In this document: piece after piece, positions 37,204 through 45,846 of the stretch
How the letters are laid out: each line of letters starts with the position of its first letter
How positions within the stretch are numbered: the stretch's first letter is position 1
Assembly: GCF_900184795.1 (NCBI RefSeq)
Contig: NZ_FXXN01000023.1
Coordinates: 1-64,000, forward strand
Reading direction: 5' to 3'
From: Magnetospirillum sp. 15-1
Lineage (GTDB): Bacteria > Pseudomonadota > Alphaproteobacteria > Rhodospirillales > Magnetospirillaceae
Length of the DNA stretch: 64,000 nucleotides
Position numbers and translations under genes: made by a program
The notes under the pieces: model-generated
Told to the model about the DNA's origin: nothing
What the model saw: the letters and a program-made list of their open reading frames with translations, nothing else
The model's database searches: none

Positions 37204-37626
37204 TCACCCCACCTCGACGCCGGATTCCTCGAACATCACCCGGGCGGTGTCGAATTCCTCGGCCGGCATGGAGGTGGTGCCGTCGCCCACGTGAATCCGC
37301 GCCACCCCGGCCTGGATCAGCGAGCGGGCGCAGCGCGAACAGGGGTAGTGGGTGACGTAGACGGTGCAGCCCTTGAGGCTGACCCCCACACGGGCGGCAT
37401 GGGCCACCAGATTTTCCTCGGCGTGGGAGGTCCACAGGTACTTGGCGGGACGCTCCATGCGCTCGGGCCGGTCCTCGACGCCGCGCGGCAGGCCGTTATA
37501 GCCGGTGGCGCGGATTTCACCGTCGGGTCCCACCGCCACCGCTCCCACCTGGGTGCTGGGGTCCTTGGACTTGCTGGCGGCATGCCTGGCGAAGCCCATG
37601 AAGTAGTCGTACCAGGCCATGGTCAT
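37204..37626 (-). CDS. Deoxycytidylate (dCMP) deaminase family protein
   Basis: The 140-residue zinc deaminase shows CDA motifs: TSHAEENLVAHA (His, Glu) and PCSRCARSLIQAG (PCxxC), with KDPSTQVGAVAV and GYNGLPRGVED as in ComEB/dCMP deaminases. It would make dUMP for thymidylate synthesis. Either ATG (37626 or 37620) is possible. It follows hemN by 5 bases, so the two are likely co-transcribed. Confidence 0.9.
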   Translation of the reverse strand: MTMAWYDYFMGFARHAASKSKDPSTQVGAVAVGPDGEIRATGYNGLPRGVEDRPERMERPAKYLWTSHAEENLVAHAARVGVSLKGCTVYVTHYPCSRCARSLIQAGVARIHVGDGTTSMPAEEFDTARVMFEESGVEVG

Positions 37627-37631
37627 GGTGC

Positions 37632-38987
37632 TCAGACCGCCTTGGAATGCCGCTGCTCGCCCGCCTTGAGATAGCGGTCGAAGGCGGCGCAGACGGCGCG
37701 TACCAGGGTGCGGCCGTCCTCGGTGACGTGGATGCGGTGCCCCTCGACCTCGACAAGCCCGTCGGCCTGCAGCGGGGCCAGCGAGGCCAGTTCCGCCGCG
37801 AATTGCGAGCCGTCGGAACCGTGGCGGCCGGCGACCACGTCCAGGTCGATCTCCAGATCGCACATCAGGCGCTCGATGATCTCGCGCCGCAGGATGTCGT
37901 CCGGGGTGATGGCCACGCCGCGCGAGGTGGTCAGACGCCCCTCGGCGATAGCGCGCTGGTAGGCGTGGACCTCGCCGTCATTGACCACATAGCCCTGGGG
38001 CAGCGAGCCGATGCCCGACGCCCCGAAGCCGATCAGGGTGGTGGCGGAATCGGTGGTGTAGCCCTGGAAGTTGCGGTGCAGCCGCTTTTCCTTCAAGGCG
38101 ACGGCCATGGCGTCGTCGGGGGCGGCGAAATGGTCGAGGCCGATCTGGACATAGCCCAGGGTCTCGGTCAGCAGCTTACAGCCCTGCTCGTACTGCTGCC
38201 AGCGGGTCTCGGTATCGGGCAGGCTCTCTTCCGGGATCAGGCGCTGATGCTTCTTCATCCACGGCACGTGGGCATAGCCGAACAGCGCCACCCGGCGGGG
38301 CCTGAAGCCCTTGACCGCCGTCTCGATGGTGTCCAGAAGCCCGTCCAGGGTCTGATACGGCAGGCCGTAGATCAGGTCGATATTGACCTCGGGCACGCCG
38401 TACTTGCCCAGCCATTCCACCACCCGCTCGGTGACCTCGTAGGGCTGGATGCGGTTGATGGCCCGCTGCACCTTGTCGTCCAGATCCTGCACGCCGATGG
38501 AGGCGCGCGTCACCCCCGCCCCGGCCATGGCCTTGACATAGGCCTCGTCGGCGGTGCGCGGGTCCAGTTCCACCGCCACCTCGGCGTCGGGCTTGAGGAT
38601 GAAGCGGCTCTTCAGCAGGTCGATGGTGCGGACGAAGTCCTCGGACGACAGGATGGTCGGGGAGCCGCCGCCGAAATGGACGTGGCGCGCCGTCATGCGG
38701 GTGGGCAGCGCCTCGGCCACCAGGTCCACCTCGCGCCACAGGGCGTCCATGTAGGCGGCGACGGGCGCGTAGCGCTTGGTGATCTTGGTGTGGCAGCCGC
38801 AGAACCAGCACATCTCGGCGCAAAAGGCGATGTGGAGATAGAGCGACAGTTCCAGCTTGGGATCGATGCCCCCCAGCCAGCCGCGATAGGTCTCGGCCGT
38901 CACGCCGGGGTGGAAATGCGGCGCGGTGGGATAGGAGGTGTAACGGGGAACGCGAAGGTCGTACTTGGCCGCAAGATCGGGGCGCAT
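37632..38987 (-). CDS. hemN: Oxygen-independent coproporphyrinogen III oxidase
   Basis: This radical-SAM enzyme converts coproporphyrinogen III to protoporphyrinogen IX without oxygen in haem synthesis. The 451-residue product has the cluster motif CAEMCWFCGC (CxxxCxxC plus Cys), VPRYTSYPTAPHF, VHFGGGSPTIL and VNIDLIYGLPYQT, the HemN length and set. It suits anaerobic haem demand for the cytochromes encoded nearby. No FNR-type site was recognised just upstream. Confidence 0.95.
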   Translation of the reverse strand: MRPDLAAKYDLRVPRYTSYPTAPHFHPGVTAETYRGWLGGIDPKLELSLYLHIAFCAEMCWFCGCHTKITKRYAPVAAYMDALWREVDLVAEALPTRMTARHVHFGGGSPTILSSEDFVRTIDLLKSRFILKPDAEVAVELDPRTADEAYVKAMAGAGVTRASIGVQDLDDKVQRAINRIQPYEVTERVVEWLGKYGVPEVNIDLIYGLPYQTLDGLLDTIETAVKGFRPRRVALFGYAHVPWMKKHQRLIPEESLPDTETRWQQYEQGCKLLTETLGYVQIGLDHFAAPDDAMAVALKEKRLHRNFQGYTTDSATTLIGFGASGIGSLPQGYVVNDGEVHAYQRAIAEGRLTTSRGVAITPDDILRREIIERLMCDLEIDLDVVAGRHGSDGSQFAAELASLAPLQADGLVEVEGHRIHVTEDGRTLVRAVCAAFDRYLKAGEQRHSKAV

Positions 38988-39066
38988 CGTTGGGTATCCC
39001 GGAAAATTCGGCTGGAACCCTACTCCCAGCGGCCGGTGATTGGCAACACCGGGCGGCGTGTGGGTA

Positions 39067-39840
39067 TTACACCGCGCAAGTCGCCAGATTGACCAGGAAG
39101 CCGCCGATCAGGTGATGGGGATCGCTGCCGAATTCCTTCTGGAAGGCGACCTCGTCCTTGCGGTCCAGGTCCTGCAACGGATCGAACATGGCATGGAAGA
39201 ACATGCAGAACTCGCGCTCGCCGAACTGGATGGGGTCCTCGTAGGGAGAGTGTTCCTTGGTGACGAAGGCGTTGGAGGCCAGACTGACCGTGGTGGGCCG
39301 GTACTGCATCAGCTTGATGAACCAGTCCTTGCGCAGGTCATAGCGCTTGAACGAGGCGGCGATCCGCACCAGCACCCGCCACAGGATGAGCTTGGCCTCG
39401 GGGTCGCCGTAGAAGGCGTCCCAGGTGAAATGGTCGCCCAGATCGTCCTTCAGGGTCTTGACGATGGCGCCGCAGCGTTCGGCGTACTCGTCCTCGTCGT
39501 CGCCCAGCACCATGTGCAGGAACGAGAAGATGTTGGGCACCAGCCCCCGGTCGAGCCTGTCCTCGGAGAACAGCCCGGACAGCGGATGCAGCATCAGCCG
39601 CCCGAAAGCGTTGGTGCGCCGCTGCTCGATGCTTTCACCTTCCACCACTTCCATCAATTCGCGGTAGGACCGGCGATAGAAATCGTCGAAGGCGGTGGAA
39701 TCCTTCAGCTCGGCCACCAGGGACTCGAGGGTGCGCATGTCGATGGCGTGGCCGTGCAACGCCTGCTCGGCCGCCCGGACCAGGGCGTCCAGCACGCCGT
39801 TGGTCGTCTTGCGCAGATGCTCCGGCCCTCGGCCCGTCAT
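39067..39840 (-). CDS. Conserved hypothetical protein
   Basis: I do not recognise a family. The 257-residue protein is soluble and mostly helical. Features seen are an N-terminal HLRKTTNGVLDALVRAAEQA, VEGESIEQRRTNAFGRLMLH, EDRLDRGLVPNIFSFLHMVL and a Phe-rich EREFCMFFHAMFDPLQDLD. No signal peptide, membrane segment or Cys cluster is visible. GAGGTGA precedes ATGATG; the second ATG (39840) is at better spacing. It lies upstream of hemN on the same strand with 79 bases between. The region before it holds a perfect inverted repeat. Confidence 0.7.
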   Translation of the reverse strand: MTGRGPEHLRKTTNGVLDALVRAAEQALHGHAIDMRTLESLVAELKDSTAFDDFYRRSYRELMEVVEGESIEQRRTNAFGRLMLHPLSGLFSEDRLDRGLVPNIFSFLHMVLGDDEDEYAERCGAIVKTLKDDLGDHFTWDAFYGDPEAKLILWRVLVRIAASFKRYDLRKDWFIKLMQYRPTTVSLASNAFVTKEHSPYEDPIQFGEREFCMFFHAMFDPLQDLDRKDEVAFQKEFGSDPHHLIGGFLVNLATCAV

Positions 39841-39865
39841 CACTCACCTCGGCAGTTGGTTATTC

Positions 39866-39893
39866 ATGGATGCTATCATCCATTTCTTAAGAA
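39866..39893. promoter_or_regulatory. Palindromes in the divergent promoter region
   Basis: ATGGATG (39866-39872) and CATCCAT (39877-39883) form a perfect 7-bp inverted repeat with a CTAT loop, followed by the palindrome TTCTTAAGAA (39884-39893). The spacer is AT-rich and lies between the hypothetical gene (minus) and the RNase T2 gene (plus). It probably contains promoters or an operator for one of them. Confidence 0.45.
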
Positions 39894-39970
39894 TGTAATT
39901 CGCGCCGGGATTGCTTTCCAGAAGTGGTAACCGTAATAAACGGGCGATAGACGGAAAGGGAGGATACCGG

Positions 39971-40612
39971 GTGAACAAGGCCCTGGCATGCGCCGCCTTC
40001 CTGGGAATACTGATCACCGCCACCACGGCCGGGGCCGGGCAATGCGGTCCGGCGCGGGGCACGGTGGGCGACTACGATTACTACCTGCTGAGCCTGTCCT
40101 GGGCACCCGGCTTCTGCGCCACGCCGGCGGGACGGGCCAACACCCGGCAATGCGGCCCCCAGGCCTCCTACGGCTTCGTGGTGCACGGATTGTGGCCGCA
40201 ATACGCCGACGGCCAATGGCCGCAATGCTGTCAGCCGGTACCGCGGCTCAAGCCCTCGCCCGCCATCGATCAGGTGTCGCGGGTGATGATCGGCGCCAAA
40301 TTGCTTCAGCATGAATGGGACAAGCACGGCGCGTGCGTCACCAGCCGCCAGGACGAGTATTTCGACAGGATCAACCGGGCGGTGTCGGCCCTCGGCCTCG
40401 CCCCCGATGTGCCGGGCGGCGGTGGCGGGCGGATCAGAATCACCGACCTGAAGCGCCACTGGCCGGTCCCGCCCCAATCCATCAGCGTTCAGTGCAAGGG
40501 CCGGAAACTGACCGAGGTCCATATCTGCCTGGACAAGGCGCTGTCGCCCCTGCCCTGCCCCATGGCCGAGGTGAAGTCGGACAATTGTCCGGGAACGGTC
40601 GATCTACGCTGA
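39971..40612 (+). CDS. Secreted RNase T2-family ribonuclease
   Basis: The 213-residue enzyme has a signal peptide (NKALACAAFLGILITATTAG) and both catalytic T2 motifs: HGLWPQYADGQWPQCC (CAS I) and HEWDKHGACV (CAS II), each with its His. Many Cys fit disulfides in the periplasm. The start is a GTG at 39971 with GGGAGG 8 bases upstream. Its 3' end overlaps that of the convergent hydrolase gene by 9 bases. Confidence 0.92.
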   Translation: MNKALACAAFLGILITATTAGAGQCGPARGTVGDYDYYLLSLSWAPGFCATPAGRANTRQCGPQASYGFVVHGLWPQYADGQWPQCCQPVPRLKPSPAIDQVSRVMIGAKLLQHEWDKHGACVTSRQDEYFDRINRAVSALGLAPDVPGGGGGRIRITDLKRHWPVPPQSISVQCKGRKLTEVHICLDKALSPLPCPMAEVKSDNCPGTVDLR

Positions 40613-41299
40613 CAGCCAACGCAGCAATTCGGCGCTGACCGCCTCGGGCTGCTCGATGGGCGACAGGTGGCCGCAATGGGGAATGGTCACCCGCCACGCG
40701 CCCTTGATCAGCGCCGCCATCTCGTCATGGTGGTCGGAAGGCGTCAGGGTATCCTCGGCACCGCACAGCACCAGGGTGGGACAGGCCACACGGGGCAGCG
40801 AGTCCCGCGAATCGGGCCGCGCCATGATGGCGGCCTGCTGGCGGGCGAAGGACTCGGCTCCCACCGCCCGGGCCATATCCCGGGCCAACCCGGTAATGCC
40901 CCCGTCCTTCAGGTGGTCGGGGTGCAGCAAGAGCGCCAGCATGGTCGGCATGATCTTGTCGAAACCGCCGGATCGGGCCAGGGCGATGGCATCCTTGCGC
41001 CGCTGGGTCTGCTCCGGCAGATCGGGCCGCGCCGTGGTGTCGAGCAGGGCAAGGCGCTCCACCCGCCCAGGGGCCCGGCGCATGATCTCCATGGCCGCAT
41101 AGCCCCCCATGGACAGCCCGGCCAGGGCGAAGCGCTCCGGCGCGGCGGCCAGTACCCGCTCGGCCATGGCTCCCAGGCAATCGTCCTGGCTCAGGTCGCC
41201 GACCATCACCTCGACCCGCCCGGCCAGGGCCTCGGCCTGCCGCGACCACAGGCGGCGGTCGTTGAGCAGGCCGGGCAGCAGGACCAGGGTGCGGCTCAT
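40604..41299 (-). CDS. Alpha/beta hydrolase
   Basis: The 231-residue protein shows the nucleophile elbow LAGLSMGGYAAMEIM (GLSMGG), an Asp in CGAEDTLTPSDHH and a catalytic-type His in PHCGHLSPIEQP, so Ser-Asp-His is present. LVLLPGLLNDRRLW gives the oxyanion loop. The substrate is unknown. The ATG at 41299 overlaps the stop of the small membrane peptide gene upstream (41296-41394). Confidence 0.88.
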   Translation of the reverse strand: MSRTLVLLPGLLNDRRLWSRQAEALAGRVEVMVGDLSQDDCLGAMAERVLAAAPERFALAGLSMGGYAAMEIMRRAPGRVERLALLDTTARPDLPEQTQRRKDAIALARSGGFDKIMPTMLALLLHPDHLKDGGITGLARDMARAVGAESFARQQAAIMARPDSRDSLPRVACPTLVLCGAEDTLTPSDHHDEMAALIKGAWRVTIPHCGHLSPIEQPEAVSAELLRWLSA

Positions 41300-41394
41300 C
41301 CGGCGAGCTTGCGGATCAGCCACGACACGCCAAAGCCCAATCCGATCCAGAAACCATAGACCATTACGTTATCGAGGAAGGCATCCATGTTCAC
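41296..41394 (-). CDS. Small membrane peptide between thiSG and hydrolase
   Basis: This short frame encodes about 32 residues starting GTG at 41394 (or ATG at 41388). MVYGFWIGLGFGVSWLI is a clear transmembrane helix followed by the basic tail RKLAG. GAGGAG lies 9 bases before the GTG. Its stop overlaps the hydrolase start by 4 bases (ATGA), which argues for translational coupling and a real gene. No family was recognised. Confidence 0.55.
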   Translation of the reverse strand: MNMDAFLDNVMVYGFWIGLGFGVSWLIRKLAG

Positions 41395-41407
41395 GATGTC
41401 GGACTCC

Positions 41408-42439
41408 TCAGATCAGGCCGGAGGTGGGGGAAGACGGATCGGCATAGCTCTTCTTCGCCATGCGCCCGGCCAGATAGGACAGGCGCCCGGCCTCGATGGC
41501 CAGCTTCATGGCGCGCGCCATGCGTACCGGATCGCGGGCATGGGCGATGGCGGTGTTCATCAGCACGCCGTCGCAGCCCAGTTCCATGGCCACCGCCGCG
41601 TCGGAGGCGGTACCGACACCGGCATCGACCAGCACGGGGACCTTCACGGTCTCCTTGATGATGCGGATGGTGGTGGGATTGAGAATGCCCAGGCCCGAGC
41701 CGATCAGCGAGCCCAGCGGCATGATGGCGACGCAGCCCATGTCTTCGAGCATCTTGGCCTGGATGGGATCGTCGGAACAGTAGACCATCACCTCGAAACC
41801 GTCCTTGATCAGCGCCTCGGCGGCCTTCAGCGTCTCGGGCATGTTGGGATACAAGGTGGTCTGGTCGCCCAGCACCTCCAGCTTCACCAGGTTCCAGCCG
41901 CCGGCCTCGCGCGCCAGGCGGAGCGTGCGCACCGACTCGTCGGCGGTGTAGCAGCCGGCGGTGTTGGGCAGGAAGGTGTACTTCTTGGGGCTGACGTAAT
42001 CCACCAGCATGGGCTTGGTGGGATCGGACAGGTTGACCCGGCGCACCGCCACGGTGACGATCTCGGCGCCCGATGCCTCGATGGCGACGGCGGTCTCCTC
42101 GAAATCCTTGTACTTGCCGGTACCGACCAGCAGCCGCGAGGTAAAGGTCTTGCCCGCCACGGTGAAGGTGTCGCCCGCGGCCGAAGGGCCGCTACCGATA
42201 CCCGCGGCCGAAGGGCCGCTACCGATACCCGCGGCCGAAGAGCCGCCACCGATGAACGCGACGATTTCCAGCTTGTCGCCGTCATTCACCGCCACCTGGG
42301 CGTAGGAGGATTTGGGAACGATCTCCAGATTGCGCTCTACCGCCACCTTGCGGGAATCGACGCCCAATTCGCCCAACAGGGCCTCGACGGTCATGGAGGC
42401 GGAAAAGCTCCGCTCCTCGCCATTGATCACCAGCTTCAT
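41408..42439 (-). CDS. thiSG: ThiS-ThiG fusion: sulfur carrier and thiazole synthase
   Basis: The 343-residue protein joins ThiS (residues 1-65, [12 protein letters not shown]...[11 protein letters not shown]) to ThiG (about 90-343, [40 protein letters not shown]). ThiG makes the thiazole of thiamine using sulfur from ThiS thiocarboxylate. The ThiS C-terminal Gly-Gly normally must be free; here a Gly/Ser/Ala/Pro repeat linker follows directly (67-89). Bifunctional ThiS-ThiG proteins are known as a class. Processing or in-place action is open. No thiamine riboswitch was seen upstream (42440-42603). Confidence 0.9.
   Translation of the reverse strand: MKLVINGEERSFSASMTVEALLGELGVDSRKVAVERNLEIVPKSSYAQVAVNDGDKLEIVAFIGGGSSAAGIGSGPSAAGIGSGPSAAGDTFTVAGKTFTSRLLVGTGKYKDFEETAVAIEASGAEIVTVAVRRVNLSDPTKPMLVDYVSPKKYTFLPNTAGCYTADESVRTLRLAREAGGWNLVKLEVLGDQTTLYPNMPETLKAAEALIKDGFEVMVYCSDDPIQAKMLEDMGCVAIMPLGSLIGSGLGILNPTTIRIIKETVKVPVLVDAGVGTASDAAVAMELGCDGVLMNTAIAHARDPVRMARAMKLAIEAGRLSYLAGRMAKKSYADPSSPTSGLI
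42174..42254 (-). repeat. Three tandem 27-bp repeats encoding the ThiS-ThiG linker
   Basis: Copies lie at 42174-42200 and 42201-42227, identical over 27 bases, with a diverged third copy at 42228-42254. Each unit encodes nine residues of the form [18 protein letters not shown]. Being in frame, the repeat can expand or contract without breaking the fusion. Confidence 0.85.
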
Positions 42440-42603
42440 GAATGATGTCCCCGGATGTCCGGTTGTGTCCCAAGGGCCGCGACGGCCCCCTCGAAGTTCG
42501 AGCCTGAAACATGGCACCGAGCCGCCCGCGAGGCAATCCCCCGGCGATGGCGCATCTTCATCTCCGCCCGACCTGGTCTTCCGCAACGAGACGCGTTCAT
42601 CTC

Positions 42604-43965
42604 TCAGCCGCCGGCGGAGGAGAGCGCTTCGATCCTGGCGGCGGCCCCCTCGCCCGCCGGAACCTCCCGATCCCGTCGCGGCAGGGTGAAGCACAGAACC
42701 ACCCCCTGGCCTCCCTCGCCATCCTCGGCCCACAGGGCGCCGCCCAGCAGGAAGGCCATCAGGCGGGCCGCGGCGAGGCCGGCGCTCATGGCCCCGCCCT
42801 CGGCGTGGACCAGCAGATGGAACATGCGGTCCGGATCGCGCTCGGCCAGCGGCCGGCCGTTGTCGGCCAGACGGATTTCCCAATTCCCTTCCCGAGTCCG
42901 GACCTGGACATGAACGGCCGGCCCGACGTCCGGGCGGCGGCATAGAGCCACGTGGGCCAGCAGATTGGCGAGCAGATCGGCCAGCATCTCGGCATCGGTG
43001 GTAACGACGGGCAAGTCGTCCAACCGCACCGCCACCGCATTGTCGAGCCGTCGCGCCGCCACCTTGAACGCATCATCCAGGGCCACGGGAACCGATGCCA
43101 GCGGGCGCTCGCGCAGCCCGAGATAGGTGGACAGGGCTTTCAACTGGGCCTGCATGCGGGTGATGCCGGTCTTGAGGAAGTCCACGTAGCCCTCGGCCTC
43201 GTCCCCCTCGGCGCCGCTCTCGTGCCAGCGGATCAGAAGCTGGGAATAGGACAGGATGGTCCGCAGCGGCTCGCGCAGGTGGTGGGTCGTCAGCATGGCC
43301 ACATGGGTGATGTCCTGGGTCGCCATGTTGAGATGGGCCGAGTGGGCGGCCAGTTGCCGCTTGGCCTCTTCCAGTTCCCCGATCCGCCGCGACAGGCTGG
43401 CGGTCGTCTCCTCGATCACGGCCAGCGAGCGGTCCAAGGCCTTACGGCCGACCATGCGGGCGAGCAGCAGCAGCAACCCCACGGACCCCAGCCCGATAGT
43501 CCCCGACAACAGGGCAGGCAGCAGCACGTCATCCAGCGGGACCTCCATCACCACCCGGCCCACCGGCAGCCGGCCGTCGGTGACGATATCCTCGATCCGC
43601 AGGTTGAAGTATCCCGCCTCGCCCGACACGGGAAATTCGTTGACGCTTCCGGCCTGATCGATAAAGGCCAGCCGCGAGGGGGGATTGGTGCCGCCGCGCA
43701 GCACGCCGCTCACCACCGAGGGAAGCCGAACGCCCTCGAATTCCCAGATATCCAGATTGGCGGAGATGAACGACGACATGCGATCCGCCACCAGACCGAG
43801 GCGGATTTCGGCCTCCAGACGGGCTTGGCTGTAGCGCTGCCACACCTCGAAGGCGGGAATGACGAACAGCCACAGGAATCCCACCGCCGCCAGCCCCAGG
43901 GAGAACATTCGCCGGACGCGGGCGACGGAATGGATGACCGCCTTGCCGCTCTCGACGGTCCGCAT
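42604..43965 (-). CDS. Membrane sensor histidine kinase with a degenerate ATPase
   Basis: The 453-residue protein has an N-terminal helix ([20 protein letters not shown]), a periplasmic sensor part (about 45-160) and a second helix ([20 protein letters not shown]). The phospho-acceptor His is in [18 protein letters not shown]. The ATP-binding region is poor: [10 protein letters not shown] is present, but the N-box reads ANLLAHVAL and the G2 region [10 protein letters not shown]. The start (43965) overlaps the binding-protein stop. No response regulator is adjacent. Confidence 0.8.
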   Translation of the reverse strand: MRTVESGKAVIHSVARVRRMFSLGLAAVGFLWLFVIPAFEVWQRYSQARLEAEIRLGLVADRMSSFISANLDIWEFEGVRLPSVVSGVLRGGTNPPSRLAFIDQAGSVNEFPVSGEAGYFNLRIEDIVTDGRLPVGRVVMEVPLDDVLLPALLSGTIGLGSVGLLLLLARMVGRKALDRSLAVIEETTASLSRRIGELEEAKRQLAAHSAHLNMATQDITHVAMLTTHHLREPLRTILSYSQLLIRWHESGAEGDEAEGYVDFLKTGITRMQAQLKALSTYLGLRERPLASVPVALDDAFKVAARRLDNAVAVRLDDLPVVTTDAEMLADLLANLLAHVALCRRPDVGPAVHVQVRTREGNWEIRLADNGRPLAERDPDRMFHLLVHAEGGAMSAGLAAARLMAFLLGGALWAEDGEGGQGVVLCFTLPRRDREVPAGEGAAARIEALSSAGG

Positions 43966-44801
43966 CACCGGCCGGCCGCAGGCAGGCAACCATTGGCGCG
44001 CAGCAGGGCGGCGGCGGCGGGCGAGCGCGCATACTCGACAAAGGCCCGCGCCTCGGCGGAGGGCCGGGCCGCCAGGGCGAGGACCACCGGCACGTCATGG
44101 GAATAGCGCCCGCTCTCCAACGCCTCGACATTCGGCTCGACGCCGTCCAGGGGCACGGCCACCAGCTTGCGCTTCTCGGCCAGCAGGGGCGCGAAGGCGC
44201 CGAAGGCCACCAGCGAATGACTGGCCTCGACGGCATCCATGGCATCCTGATCGGTCAGGGCCAGATTGGCGCCCCTGGCGTCTCGCGCCGCCGTCACCAT
44301 GGGGGCGAGATCGGGATAGATCTCCAGCAGGCGGATGAATCCGGCGTCGCTGGCGGGACGCAGCAGCGCCCTGACCTCGCCGCCGGTGAAGGACGGCAGG
44401 GAATTGCCGAACAGGGCCGGCAGGTCGCGGTGGCTCAACGCCACGTCCTTGCGGCCGGCATTGATGAAGAAGACCAGCGGAGTGCGGCAGATGGGGATCG
44501 AGACGCCGCCCTCCACCTCGCCGGCCCTGAGGGAGCGGGCCATGATGCCCACGTCCACCTTGCCCGAGGCCAGCCCCCGGACCGCCCCGGCGGTACCGAC
44601 GCTTTGCGGGACCAGAACCCCGGCGTCCGGATGTTCCCGCCGGTATTGCTCGGCCAGGAGACGGACCAGCGCCAGCCCCATGCCGGTACCGGCGGCCCGT
44701 ACGGTCTCCGCCGCGGCCGGCAGGGCCAGCAGGCACACCGCCAGAGTCAACACGGCCCGTATCCGTTTCGTGGCCATAATGGTTATCCCGTATGAATGCA
44801 T
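43965..44801 (-). CDS. Phosphate-type periplasmic binding protein
   Basis: The product has a signal peptide (IRAVLTLAVCLLALPAAAET) and resembles PstS-like binding proteins (AAGTGMGLALVRLLAEQYRR, QSVGTAGAVRGLASGKVDVG, MARSL). Its start could be ATG at 44801, which has an AAGGATAGGGGG site, or at 44777. It overlaps the histidine kinase gene, so the pair probably forms a sensor in which the binding protein reports ligand to the kinase. No ABC transporter genes are nearby. The ligand is unknown. Confidence 0.8.
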   Translation of the reverse strand: MHSYGITIMATKRIRAVLTLAVCLLALPAAAETVRAAGTGMGLALVRLLAEQYRREHPDAGVLVPQSVGTAGAVRGLASGKVDVGIMARSLRAGEVEGGVSIPICRTPLVFFINAGRKDVALSHRDLPALFGNSLPSFTGGEVRALLRPASDAGFIRLLEIYPDLAPMVTAARDARGANLALTDQDAMDAVEASHSLVAFGAFAPLLAEKRKLVAVPLDGVEPNVEALESGRYSHDVPVVLALAARPSAEARAFVEYARSPAAAALLRANGCLPAAGR

Positions 44802-44893
44802 GCCCCCTATCCTTATTTGCCAAGAGTGCTGGACTTAGGCAAGGGGCTAGAGCCCATCCTGGACCAACGATGGGGGTGGATCGCTTCTGTACC

Positions 44894-44921
44894 TTGCACA
44901 GCGGCGGACCCGTGTTATAAA
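44894..44921 (+). promoter_or_regulatory. Promoter for aroQ, predicted leaderless mRNA
   Basis: TTGCAC (44894-44899) and TATAAA (44916-44921) are separated by 16 bases. Transcription should begin at about 44928, immediately before the aroQ ATG at 44929, and there is no Shine-Dalgarno, so a leaderless transcript is likely. Confidence 0.6.
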
Positions 44922-44928
44922 CCCAGCC

Positions 44929-45396
44929 ATGGTGAAAAACAGGCCCGATCCCATAATCAGCATTCTGAACGGTCCCAACCTCAATATGTTGGGCACCCGG
45001 CAGCCGGAGCTGTACGGGAAGGAGACCCTGGCCGATATCGAGGCCGCCTGCCGGACCCATGCCGCGACGCTGGGCCTGGTGGTGGAGTTCTCCCAGACCA
45101 ACATCGAAGGCGAGCTGGTTACCCGCATTCAGCAATGCCAGAGGCGCGCCGCCGGCATCGTCATCAATGCCGGGGCCTATACCCACACCTCGATCGCGAT
45201 CCTGGACGCCCTGCTGGCGGCCGAGGTCCCGGCCATCGAGGTTCACCTGTCCAACATTCACCAGCGGGATTCGTTCCGCCATCACTCTTACGTGGCCAAG
45301 GCGGCCAAGGGGATGATCTGCGGGCTGGGAAGCCACGGATACATCCTGGCGCTCGACGCGCTGGCCCGCCTGATCAAGGGAAATACAGAGGCATAA
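44929..45396 (+). CDS. aroQ: Type II 3-dehydroquinate dehydratase
   Basis: The 155-residue enzyme converts 3-dehydroquinate to 3-dehydroshikimate in aromatic amino acid synthesis. Motifs: [51 protein letters not shown]. Tyr and His active-site residues are in place. The start is abutted by a promoter and has no ribosome site. The stop (TAA, 45394-45396) overlaps the accB ATG by one base, a typical aroQ-accB-accC arrangement of alphaproteobacteria. Confidence 0.96.
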   Translation: MVKNRPDPIISILNGPNLNMLGTRQPELYGKETLADIEAACRTHAATLGLVVEFSQTNIEGELVTRIQQCQRRAAGIVINAGAYTHTSIAILDALLAAEVPAIEVHLSNIHQRDSFRHHSYVAKAAKGMICGLGSHGYILALDALARLIKGNTEA

Positions 45397-45845
45397 TGGG
45401 CAACAAGACTCCCATCGACAGCGAACTGGTGCGCACCCTGGCCGCACTGCTGGATGAAACCAATCTCACCGAGATCGAATACGGCGTCGGCGAGATGCGT
45501 ATCCGCGTCGCCCGCCAGGCGGCTCCGGTGGCCGTGCACCACGCCGCCCCGGCGGCCGTGGGCCATGCCTCGGCCATGCCGGCCCAGGCGGCGGCGTCGG
45601 ACGCCGATCATCCCGGCGCGGTGACCTCGCCCATGGTGGGTGTCGCCTATCTGGCGCCCGAACCCGGCGCGGCCAAGTTCGTCAATCCCGGCGACATGGT
45701 CTCCGAGGGCCAGACCATCATGCTGATCGAGGCCATGAAGACCTTCAATCCCATCCGGGCGCCGCGCGGCGGCAAGCTGACCCGCATCCTGGTGACCGAC
45801 GGCCAGCCGGTGGAATTCGGCGAGCCCCTGCTGATCATCGAATAG
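45396..45845 (+). CDS. accB: Biotin carboxyl carrier protein of acetyl-CoA carboxylase
   Basis: The 149-residue carrier holds biotin for acetyl-CoA carboxylase. It has an N-terminal helical part, an Ala/Pro/His-rich linker (about 42-70) and the biotinyl domain with Lys115 in [10 protein letters not shown]. Most homologues have AMKLMN; here Thr-Phe-Asn follows Lys. [14 protein letters not shown] also fits. It lies between aroQ and accC. Confidence 0.95.
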   Translation: MGNKTPIDSELVRTLAALLDETNLTEIEYGVGEMRIRVARQAAPVAVHHAAPAAVGHASAMPAQAAASDADHPGAVTSPMVGVAYLAPEPGAAKFVNPGDMVSEGQTIMLIEAMKTFNPIRAPRGGKLTRILVTDGQPVEFGEPLLIIE

Positions 45846-45846
45846 C

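Noticed and set aside
42174-42254. CRISPR-like or mobile repeat
   Set aside because: The repeats are directly adjacent, without spacers, and in frame within thiSG, so they are a protein linker.
42440-42603. Thiamine (TPP) riboswitch upstream of thiSG
   Set aside because: The conserved CTGAGA and ACCTGATCTGG elements are absent on the coding strand.
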